Of a stretch of 60,000 nt of DNA, positions 21,757 to 30,447 are shown in pieces (the stretch's first letter is position 1; each line of letters begins with the position of its first letter). The notes below the pieces were generated by a model, which had not been told where the DNA came from, searched no databases, and saw only the letters and a program-made list of their open reading frames with translations. Source of the DNA: Adiantum capillus-veneris (Eukaryota; Streptophyta; Polypodiopsida; Polypodiales; Pteridaceae); assembly GCA_014529385.2 (NCBI GenBank), contig CM043944.1, positions 51,411,768-51,471,767 on the forward strand, read 5' to 3'. The position numbers were made by a program, and so were the translations under genes.

Positions 21757-21758
<2 letters not shown>

Positions 21759-21845
<87 letters not shown>
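21759..21845 (+). repeat. (CT)n(CA)n compound microsatellite
   Basis: About 40 bases of CT pass directly into about 46 bases of CA. The long Ser-Leu and Thr-His ORFs across it are not genes. Confidence 0.95.
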
Positions 21846-21849
<4 letters not shown>

Positions 21850-21850
<1 letters not shown>

Positions 21851-22320
21851 AACAATAATAAAGAACCCCATTTGGGTTGACTTTGTTCTGGCATCATCCT
21901 GATTCGGGTTGGCCGTGTTATCTGAGCCCTATATGTAACTCCTAAACTGCACCCATTGCAAAGGCCTTCCATATGTCCTGAAACATTCTCGTAGGCTTGA
22001 GGAATCACTGCCATTCTGTCTATGAAGTATCTGATGTGAAGGACGCCCACATTGGTGGGGCTAGGTTTAGGGCACTATTGGCCACTTTGTCAAACAGGTC
22101 AGGACTCAGCCCATACCTTATCTGCATAATTACTTACTTTTAATGATGGATTGATGAACAACAATATACCAATATATTGGCATTCCTAATGAATGAGTTC
22201 AAATGGGGGTTACCAATATGCTTGTTAAGCAATTTCCTGGCTCCATTTAACACAAATAGAATTGAAAAACTTTGTCCTTCCTCCTTGAAATCAGTTATAA
22301 CCTTGCCAAGAAGGGGTGAT
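21850..22320. other. stretch without a recognisable gene
   Basis: About 470 bases with no convincing ORF or repeat. Confidence 0.4.
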
Positions 22321-22323
22321 GCA

Positions 22324-23240
22324 TCATTTTTTCATCTTCTCCCATGCATCAGAGGGTTGTTTGTATTTAGGTGCAACAATCATTCGTAATTTGTTGTATT
22401 TAGAAAAAACATCTATCATATTTTGTTGCACATGATCCCAAAACTGCTTGGCATCTTCAAGGGCTGAAAATTCTTGTTTTGTGAACCCTTGTTCATGTAT
22501 CAACCTGTATAGTCCTTCAAGGTATGCCACCAAATTGTCAAAACTGAAGGTTGTGCATTCTAGTTTCCCTTGGCAATGGCACTGGCTATCCTAGAGCATC
22601 TTTGATCAAAAGCTAGTTCCTAGAGCAAGTGGGTAAATACCTCTGAAAACCCTTCACGCAAGGGGAAATATGAGTATGTAGATGACCCACAAATTAAGTC
22701 ATCATAGTTCACACATAATCCTTCTCTTCCCCCATCCATTTGACTAAAAAATGTCTACTGCTTGTGCATAAGACTCACCTACGGCACATATGGATGAGAG
22801 TACATTATGAAGTGTGACAACATTCTCCACGTTTTGGAATTCATGTTGAAAGTCTCTTGCTAGGAAAGCAAAGTTCAAGGGATTACTCAGTAACCCAAAG
22901 GGATAGCCAAACCTTCAGGCCTTGATTAATAGCTGGTCTTACCCCCTTTAGATCAAGATGCACAGTAGAATTCCCACGTTGTAGTAGGCTCTTTGTCCCA
23001 TGACAAAGTGATTAAGAGCTGCAAATCTTGTCTCATCTATGTAGAGAGTGGCAAGACCAAAAACTGATTTACTTGGGTTAAGATCACGTACACGTACATA
23101 AGGCCCTGGTCCGATGTCTCCATAAAATAGGTAGACCAAACCAAATGAGCGTGCCCATTTTTCCGAAGGTGAGCGCATCCGCTAACTTAAAGCCCAGGTC
23201 TGCAAGATCCGTGACCCACTTCTCAAAGAGATGCTTGACC
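22324..23240 (-). pseudogene. unrecognised degenerate coding remnant
   Basis: Read from 23240 down to 22324, short protein-like stretches follow one another in changing frames. 23178-22948 includes DLNPSKSVFGLATLYIDET and HFVMGQRAYYNVGI. A middle part includes FLARDFQHEFQNVENVVTLH. 22533-22324 is a Gln/Lys-rich helical end (LEDAKQFWDHVQQNMIDVFS). Codon-like composition across 900 bases suggests one ancient protein-coding unit with many lesions. I do not recognise the family. It has no LTR, LINE or DDE transposase motifs. It could be an old host gene copy, an unfamiliar transposon protein or an integrated viral remnant. Confidence 0.4.
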
Positions 23241-23278
23241 TGCTCCTCACCGCGTGCCTGCTTCTTGACATATTCTTG

Positions 23279-23612
23279 GCTTGGTACACTATCTTCTTCT
23301 TAGCACAGGCTTTTAGTTTGATCAAGAATGGAAAAACTCATCGCTTTTGTCCCCCTCATTATGCTCTTCCTATCTACGCTTGACTTGCTCAGTGGATTTG
23401 TCAGCACACACAATATATGCAAGGGAGCAAGGTCGCAAGTGGAAACCATTGAAATAGCTGTGTATTGGTCTATTGGCTTGGTACAATATCTTCTTGTGAG
23501 AGCATGCTTTTAGTCCAAATGGAACGAAAAAACTCATTGCTTTTGAGTCCCCCTAATATTTCTCTTCCTGTCAGCTATGCTTGACTTGCTTCATGGATTT
23601 GTCAATGGATTT
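23279..23612. repeat. degenerate direct duplication (period about 196 bp)
   Basis: The text from GGCTTGGTACACTATC at 23279 recurs from GGCTTGGTACAATATC at 23475. It includes matching stretches around ATGGAAAAACTCATCGC and GACTTGCTCAGTGGATTTG. Copies differ by many substitutions. Confidence 0.6.
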
Positions 23613-23647
23613 GCTGCAACTATCTTGTCAATGGATTTGCATGCTTT

Positions 23648-23669
23648 GAGAGAGAGAGAGAGAGAGAGA
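23648..23669 (+). repeat. (GA)n microsatellite
   Basis: 22 bases of GA. Confidence 0.85.
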
Positions 23670-23820
23670 TCCTCTGGGTAATGCAACACCCACGTCCAAC
23701 ACCGACATTCATGCCTCTCTTCTCAATTGTGCTTATGGCTGCAAGTTGCAAGTCAACATGTAGTAGGGGCGTAAATAGAAACTGTAGCTAGCCTGTATGG
23801 GAAAGGAAGAATTGAGGAAG

Positions 23821-23851
23821 GGGAGGGAGAGAGAGAGAGAGAGAGAGAGAG
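23821..23851 (+). repeat. (GA)n microsatellite, insertion site of the next element
   Basis: A GA run ending directly at the LTR start. Its last five bases, GAGAG (23847-23851), are duplicated at 29493-29497. Confidence 0.85.
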
Positions 23852-24888
23852 TGTTGGGCTCCGGTTGATTCGGAGCTCCCGGGGTGACGGTGGGACGGTG
23901 ACCACCTGATCTCGGCCAACCGTGGCACGGGCCGCGGGGACGCGCGATGGACCCGGAATGGGGACGACGGACGATGGGACATAGTCCTGACCTATATTTT
24001 CTCCTCACCACACCGTCTAGGTACTACGGACGCGTATGGGGGTTTGAGAGCGCCTGGTAACGGGAGTGTCCCCCTCCATTTCATCACATGGAGGTAATCG
24101 GGGGAGTCCGCCACGCACGGGGACTCCATGACCCAGTTTCGGGGCCGTCGGCTCGTAGTCGGCGGGTCTCTTCGGCGAGCGTCGGCAAGGCGCCTCAAGC
24201 GGACAGGTGATCCGTTTTGGACGTTCAAGTACTCCACGCGGAGGTCTTGACTTCCTCTACAAGCTCATCTATGCACATTCACGAACGCGCGCCTGGTGCG
24301 CTCCTCGTTCGCAGACGAAGGCTGCGGCAGATTCATAGTCGGTTCTTTTCGGCGAGCGTCGGCTCGACGCTACACGCGGACGGTATGTCCGAATATACGG
24401 ACGTTTAGGTACTCCACGCGGAGACCTCGTCTTCCTCTTCGAGATCAGCCATGCACACTCATGAACGCGCGCCCGTGGCGCTCCTCGTTCTCAACCGACG
24501 GGCTGCTGGCAGGTTCAGCTCACCCCGACCCGAGGCGGTCCGGAGCTCATTTCGGCAATTTCCCAAGATAGCCCAAAGTGGCCTGAGAGAGTTCCAAGGG
24601 GACCTCTCAGATACGCGCTCAAGGCCCGAATGGTCTCGTTCGCTCAACTTGAACATAAAGACGCTTCCGCACTCAACTAAACTTCAACTCCGCGCGGTGC
24701 CACCAAGGCTCCCGCACGCATCAAGCTAGACGTGATCTAGGGTCGTTTTCTAGACGAGCCCATCAACGAGCCACCAAAGGGACTCAAGTCAGAGGATGCG
24801 AGCCTCCCAGCATGTGAGCTCCAAGTTACGGGCCCTTGGCCTCTTGGTGAAAGTGTTCATCTTGAGTGTCCCGGGAGTCCCCGTAACA
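23852..24888 (+). repeat. 5' LTR of the LARD-like element
   Basis: TGTTGGGCTCC...CCGTAACA. It is unusually GC-rich for this window and carries several CGCG-rich stretches. A weakly repeated segment, TACTCCACGCGGAG, occurs at about 24230 and 24411, each preceded by a GGACGTT stretch. Confidence 0.92.
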
Positions 24889-24890
24889 CT

Positions 24891-24902
24891 TGGTATCAGA
24901 GC
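24891..24902 (+). other. primer binding site, initiator-Met tRNA type
   Basis: TGGTATCAGAGC, a perfect match to the common plant site, two bases after the LTR. Confidence 0.93.
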
Positions 24903-26640
24903 TAAACCCGCGATTTCCAACGGCGGGACAACGAAAGCAAAGTACGTAAAATCTACTGCCAAGAAGATCACAGATGTGCGAGCCAGCGATGCAAACGCAC
25001 TGGGTCACCAGGAATGTGACCGGGGTTGCAAAGTAAAGCGACTCCAATGGAATGTGGGAAGCCCGGCGGCAGATGCCCAACCGTGGCTCAAGGAATACAC
25101 AGAAGACATGCCCAGCAGGGGTACTTCGAGTCGTCAGGATACGTCGGCTCCAAATTTTCTTCGGCGGGGGCTCTAGGTGAAGAGACCCTCCATGCTAACA
25201 AAGCAGCAATCAAGAACAAAGCAGCGGCCAGTCATTGGGCAGCCGCGGGGACACAATGCTAAGTGTACCCCCTCAGCTTTCACCTACAATCGGCCTCCAG
25301 TTGGATCGGCCCTCAAGATATGCAACTTCTCATCAGTCAGGCTCGTCAGGAGTTGACCAGCACCTTGTGAAGAGGTAAGCGGACCCGGAGTCAATCGTGG
25401 CTATCAACCATTGAGCTTCAACCTGGTATTGGTAAGGCTTGGCAGAGCGGCCCAAGGTAAAGGACCCACTCATTCAGATAGAGCCTCAGCTGTCAACAAG
25501 GGCAGCGAGGTGACTTAGCATTGGCACTTCAAGCCTGCGTGGCACAGGCTCAGAGTCACAATGGCAGTGGCTCAACTTCAGAATGCAGCATATACGCTTA
25601 GACCCCTGTGGCAGGGTCACGGGCAGCGTGACAGGCTGTCCCTCGTTCAGAACATGCAAACCCAGCATCATCGAGCTAAAGGGTACAAGGAATGAAGACG
25701 TACAGGGAGTGTGATCCTTGACATGAACATCGACGGCAAGTGCAGTTGTCTACAAGGGCTTTGTACCCAAATAGCAATCAAGCTTGGATGGCATCTCCAG
25801 CTCAAGACATCACAGGTGGAAAGAAAAGCAAAGCAGTTCAGCGGCCAAGGCCTGGGAACCTGGCCGTCATAGCAGTGGAGCTAAGTGTAGCTCTCACCAG
25901 AATCACCTGGGCAAGCCCCCGTGAGAAATCGGAACAATAGCGCCGTGGATGGAGGGCGTGCTAGGAATACTCCACCCTCATGCATATTTGGGGCGGGAAC
26001 CTAAGGACTGGTATGAGGCCACTTCAGAGGAAGTAGGCACAGGTACAAGGATGCTACCACAAAATGTATCAACCGACAAAGGACACAACGAAGCCGCGAG
26101 CTACAAAGCACCCGGGATGGGACGGGGTTGCTCATCCTTCTAAGTATCTCCTGGATTGTGTTGGGCGCAGTTCAGAGACGCGGTGACTTGACGTAAGACA
26201 ACACAAAGCAGCCAGCCACCAGCCAGAGTTTATCTTAAGATGACCAAAGCCTGCTTCGGCGCAGTCAGAGCAAAGGAGTAGAGCCAAGGCTTCTTCACCG
26301 TGAGGGGACAACGAGATGTCACCCCCAGCATGTAGTCCAGTGGGACTCTCTCGAGGTCAGGCTAGATAGCCCCCTCCAACCAGCAGCAACAGCAGCAGCG
26401 AGGTAGGAGCCAAGGAAGGCCCTCCTCATCAAAGGCAAAGACAAGCCGGCAGGGAAAGGCCGCGCTAAATCAGCGTGAGGTCGAGAGTACATCTTGAGGA
26501 GAACTCAATCGGCACGTGAAGGCAAGCAGACCGGATCCTAGCCCCAATCATCAGCGGTTGAGCCCGGGGCTTCGGCAAAACACCCAAGAGAGGTTGAGCC
26601 CCCTCGAGGCAAAACACCCCAACTCAATCAGACGCAAGCA
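24903..26640 (+). other. noncoding core of the LARD-like element, first part
   Basis: 1.7 kb with only short ORFs in all frames and no protein domain. It is purine-rich with many AAGG, CAAG and GGCTC words. Confidence 0.6.
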
Positions 26641-26667
26641 ACAACCAACATAAGCAGACCTTCACAA

Positions 26668-26785
26668 GCAGGACCGAGTGCCTGCGGACTATCAGGCTAC
26701 CATGAGAGCCCCTTCAACACACAAAGAGACAGGATCTTCACAAGCAGGACATGTGCCTGCAGACCATCAGGCTATGTAAGAGCCC
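26668..26785 (+). repeat. stem-loop array I (two double-hairpin units)
   Basis: Two copies of a unit of about 75 bp. Each has GCAGG...CCTGC (26668-26685; 26744-26760) followed by GGCT...AGCC (26695-26710; 26770-26784). Stems are kept while the loops differ. Confidence 0.7.
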
Positions 26786-26797
26786 ATTAGCATCAAC

Positions 26798-27018
26798 GAA
26801 GCCGGGGACCCGATTTCGACTCGGGTGGACCGCGCACCAGCCAACAACGAAGCCAGGTACCCTGAAGTGGGCAGACCGCGCACCAACCCATACAGCAAAG
26901 CCGGATGACCCTGAAGCGGTGGACCATGCACATCCAACCCTCGAAGCCGGATGACCCTGAGGTGGTGGACCGAGCACCACAGCGAAGCTAGAGGCCTGCG
27001 AGCGGGCGGGCCATGCAT
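26798..27018 (+). repeat. tandem repeat of five degenerate units
   Basis: Units begin with GAAGCC or a close variant at 26798, 26849, 26897, 26943 and 26984, so the length shortens from 51 to 41 bases. Each holds a GGACC...GCACC or similar stretch. Confidence 0.7.
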
Positions 27019-27278
27019 CTTTTTCTTTAGCACACAGATTCGGGGATAGCCCCCCACAAAGACGGCTCAACGCAAGGGCCACATGAGGAAGGCCCCCTCT
27101 CAAGAAGGTCGGAGGTTGAGTGATGCCTCCCGCAGTGACGGTCTACGAGATAGCACTGCTCATACACGCAAGCCAACATCAGCCCGATCAGAGTGGGCAC
27201 ATCTTCAGCAGAAGAAGGCAATCAAGGCTATGTCTGCCCGACGGTGGCATAGACCCTCAAGGAAAGACACCTACATTC

Positions 27279-27504
27279 GGGCTTAGACAGGAGCCCCTCC
27301 AAGGTAAAACAAGCAGATATGCCTACATCAGGCTCTCAAGGAGCCATATAGGTACCACGAAGAGTACACCTACATTCGGCTCAGACAGGAGCCTCAGCAG
27401 GTACAAATGCATCCAAGCCCAACATTCGGCTCAAGATGGAGCCTCAAAGGGCACACAAGAAAAGGAATGTGGTGCGACCACATCGGGCTCAAGAGGAAGA
27501 GCCC
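27279..27504 (+). repeat. stem-loop array II (five hairpins)
   Basis: Five inverted repeats with stem GGCTC/GAGCC or GGGCT/AGCCC lie at 27279-27296, 27331-27345, 27378-27393, 27428-27443 and 27485-27504. Loops of 5-8 bases vary. Most sit in a repeated CTACATTCGGCTC context about 45-60 bases apart. Confidence 0.75.
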
Positions 27505-28315
27505 CACCATCAAACCTCTTTCTTTCAACCGAGCTTCAACCCTTTATCCAGATCGCAGCGGATCTAAACAAGGGAAAACACGAAGACCCAAGATGAGTGA
27601 TTCTCAGGTTTGTTTTCGTCGGCCAACGAAGGCAGGTTTGTTAAGAACAAGTCGAAGTTCTTCCAGAACTACACAGATATATGTGAGCACCCAGGCTCAA
27701 TCAAGCGACAAGCCTCAAGCAGATAACAAGGAACAGAAGCGGATCGGCCAATCTTCTTCTCTACGAGTTACCTACTTCAAGTCTTGCCCTCAAGTTTGCA
27801 AGACTCACATCCGAACCTTCAGGTTCAATCGAGTCCTGAAGTATGCCAAAGCTTCAAGGTATCAATGGGATTGTCCCTCCGGCAGTCTCAGGAAAACCTT
27901 GGTTTGTATGCCAAGGAAGTTATCAGCTAGGCTTCATCTTTTTGGTCAAGGGACGGACCGGTGCTCAATAAGCCTAAAAGGTACCTTCTGCAACGTACCT
28001 TACTTCATCGAGCAGGTAAGCTCACCTTCGTCGCCGTCCAGGAAGGAATCGGCACGAAGTCAGACAAATCAGCTTCCAAGAAGCAATGGGGATCAATGCG
28101 ACTTGATTCTCACACAAAAAGACGAGAGCTGCATCGTCACTGCAGCTACAGGTAAAATATCCGAAACAGACAAGTTCCTCGACATGGATCACGCAATCAC
28201 TTGGTCTATGCCCCCAATGTACATACACCTATCATTCAAGCCCCAGCAAAAGTGCCAAGCGGACTTGGTACCCACAACTTTTTCTGCATTCAGCAAGCAC
28301 GGCTGTTTGAGTTAG
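27407..28315 (+). CDS. open reading frame of 302 codons in the LARD-like core, doubtful
   Basis: The longest open frame in the element. The product is rich in Ser, Lys, Arg and Gln, with no recognised domain, signal peptide or membrane segment. It starts inside the stem-loop array and ends 150 bases before the purine tract, so translation would overlap structural repeats. A second frame (28201-28701) overlaps its end and runs into the LTR. It may be a chance ORF; a relic of a gag-like protein is possible but not visible. Confidence 0.2.
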   Translation: MHPSPTFGSRWSLKGHTRKGMWCDHIGLKRKSPTIKPLSFNRASTLYPDRSGSKQGKTRRPKMSDSQVCFRRPTKAGLLRTSRSSSRTTQIYVSTQAQSSDKPQADNKEQKRIGQSSSLRVTYFKSCPQVCKTHIRTFRFNRVLKYAKASRYQWDCPSGSLRKTLVCMPRKLSARLHLFGQGTDRCSISLKGTFCNVPYFIEQVSSPSSPSRKESARSQTNQLPRSNGDQCDLILTQKDESCIVTAATGKISETDKFLDMDHAITWSMPPMYIHLSFKPQQKCQADLVPTTFSAFSKHGCLS

Positions 28316-28448
28316 ACACTGCCTCATCGGTAAGACCGCTCATGCAGCCCATTTTGGATTTCGTAGACGCACGTAGCTCTACACCCTCCAAAGCATTAAC
28401 CAGAGAAATTCCAGCCCTAACAATGCTACTCTCGGGACGAGAGTTTTC

Positions 28449-28463
28449 TAAGGGGGGGGTGTA
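28449..28463 (+). other. polypurine tract of the LARD-like element
   Basis: A run of G after TAA, then TGTA, directly before TGTTGG of the 3' LTR. Confidence 0.75.
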
Positions 28464-29492
28464 TGTTGGACTCCGGTTGATTCGGAGCTCCCGAGGTGAC
28501 GGTGACCACCCGATCTCGGCCAACCGTGGCACGGGCTGCGGGGACACGCGATGGACCCGGAATGGGGACGACGAACGATGGGACATAGTCCTGACCTATA
28601 TTTTCTCCTCACCACACCGTCTAGGTACTACGGACGCGTATGGGGGTTTGAGAGCGCCTGGTAACGGGAGTGTCCCCCTCCATTTCATCACATGGAGGTA
28701 ATCGGGGGAGTCCGCCACGCACGGGGACTCCATGACCCAGTTTCGGGGCCGTCGGCTCGTAGTCGGCGGGTCTCTTCGGCGAGCGTCGGCAAGGCGCCTC
28801 AAGCGGACAGGTGATCCGTTTTGGACGTTCAAGTACTCCACGCGGAGGTCTTGACTTCCTCTACAAGCTCATCTATGCACATTCACGAACGCGCGCCCGG
28901 TGCGCTCCTCGTTCGCAGACGAAGGCTGCGGCAGATTCATAGTCGGTTCTTTTCGGCGAGCGTCGGCTCGACGCTACACGCGGACGGTATGTCCGAATAT
29001 ACGGACGTTTAGGTACTCCACGCGGAGACCTCGTCTTCCTCTTCGAGATCAGCCATGTACACTCATGAACGCGCGTCCGTGGCGCTCCTCGTTCTCAACC
29101 GACGGGCTGCTGGCAGGTTTAGCTCACCCCGACCCGAGGCAGTCCGGGGCTCATTTCGGCAATTTTCCAAGATAGCCCAAAGTGGCCTGAGAGAGTTCCA
29201 AGGGGACCTCTCAGATACGCGCTCAAGGCCCGAATGGTCTCGTTCGCTCAACTTGAACATAAAGACGCTTCCGCACTCAACTAAACTTCAACTCCGCGCG
29301 GTGCCACCAAGGCTCCCGCACGCGTCAAGCTAGACGTGATCTCGGGTCGTTTTCTAGACGAGCCCATCAACGAGCCATCAAAGGGACTCAAGTCAGAGGA
29401 TGCGAGCCTCCTAGCATGTGAGCTCCAAGTTACGGACCCTTGGCCTCTTGGTGAAAGTGTTCATCTTGAGTGTCCCGGGAATCCCCGTAACA
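28464..29492 (+). repeat. 3' LTR of the LARD-like element
   Basis: Nearly identical to 23852-24888, ending CCGTAACA. It lacks 8 bases present near 23892 of the 5' copy. Confidence 0.92.
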
Positions 29493-29497
29493 GAGAG
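29493..29497. repeat. target site duplication GAGAG (right)
   Basis: Matches the last five bases of the GA run at 23847-23851. Because the target is a microsatellite, the exact match is less decisive than usual. Confidence 0.75.
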
Positions 29498-30202
29498 ATC
29501 ATACTGATTTGAGAAAGCAAGGCAGCTTAATATACTCCAACGTCATGTAGCTACAAAAAGTACCTACATTAGCACAAAGAGAGATGAAGAGGCAGAGACT
29601 TTATGATTGGTGAGAGGCGATACTCTGAACGCAGGAGAAAGAAACCCTCCTTTGCCAAGAGAAAGAAACGATTTTTCCAAGGCAAGAAAAAAGCAGAGTG
29701 CTAAGTTTCAACAAATTAAAAGCATTACAATGCGACGCTGTTTTGGGGGACTCGATTGCGGAATAGAGGCGGGCCGATGACTTGTGGAAGCTGGAGAGTC
29801 TAAGGGGCGCCGGGCGTGAGCAAGGAGCCTGGAGTATGTTACCTCCAACAATGGACAATGTGCCCTTCTCGACTTTTCGCACTAAGCACCAGCCAGTCGA
29901 CACGACTCAAGGCGGAGGATCGCTATTTTCTTGTGAAATGCTTCTTCGCCGGCCCTCTTTTCTCCTCCACTCCAGCTCACCAACCTATGAAGCCCTAGCT
30001 TTGGCCAGTACCTTTTGGAGATCTGCGGCTTGCAAGCCTGAGCTTGCACTACTCGCCACGTGGCACCCCAAAATCTCCTTTGCCTTTGAAGATAGAATAT
30101 GGATGAGTAAAAGATAGCCGACACACTCAAAAAATCACATAAACAACATACAACATACTTGAATGAGTTTCTGGCCCCTCCTTTGTTAATTTTCACCACC
30201 CC
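29498..30202. other. stretch without a recognisable gene
   Basis: About 700 bases. Overlapping short ORFs on both strands show no domain. Confidence 0.4.
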
Positions 30203-30203
30203 A

Positions 30204-30214
30204 TTTTTTTTTTT
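30204..30214 (-). other. poly(A) tail of the LINE
   Basis: T11 on the plus strand, 240 bases after the last readable ORF2 segment. Confidence 0.65.
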
Positions 30215-30447
30215 ACCAAAGGAAGGCTTGAATGTATTAGAAAAGAAACAAAGAAGTTACATCAATTGGCTCAAGGAGTGAGCTTATGATTACATAATGA
30301 CCAATCAGAAATGGTACAAACTTTTACAGAACATCTAGTTCAGTTCTGATCTGGGACAACAATGCTCTGGACTGATCCCAAAGATCTTTCAGTATTTCAA
30401 GATCTTCCTTGAGTTCTTCTTCCAGCTAGTCTCCGACATAGCAGTCC

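Larger units (their letters stand above)
23852..29492 (+). mobile_element. non-autonomous LTR retrotransposon (LARD-like)
   Basis: 5641 bp. The LTRs (1037 and 1029 bp) differ at about 20 bases plus one 8-bp indel by eye, with a Met-tRNA primer site, a purine tract and a GAGAG duplication. The 3.6-kb core has no gag, protease, polymerase or integrase. This fits a large retrotransposon derivative moved by proteins of another element. Most LTR differences are C/T or G/A, as expected from decay of methylated DNA. Confidence 0.9.

Noticed and set aside
24217-24571. Small Arg-rich ORFs in the GC-rich LTR, present twice (also 28821-29333)
   Set aside because: They lie in both LTR copies simply because the LTR is duplicated; no start context, domain or coding bias.
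26798-27504. CRISPR-like or satellite array
   Set aside because: Units differ in length and sequence, lie inside an LTR element, and the genome is a plant.
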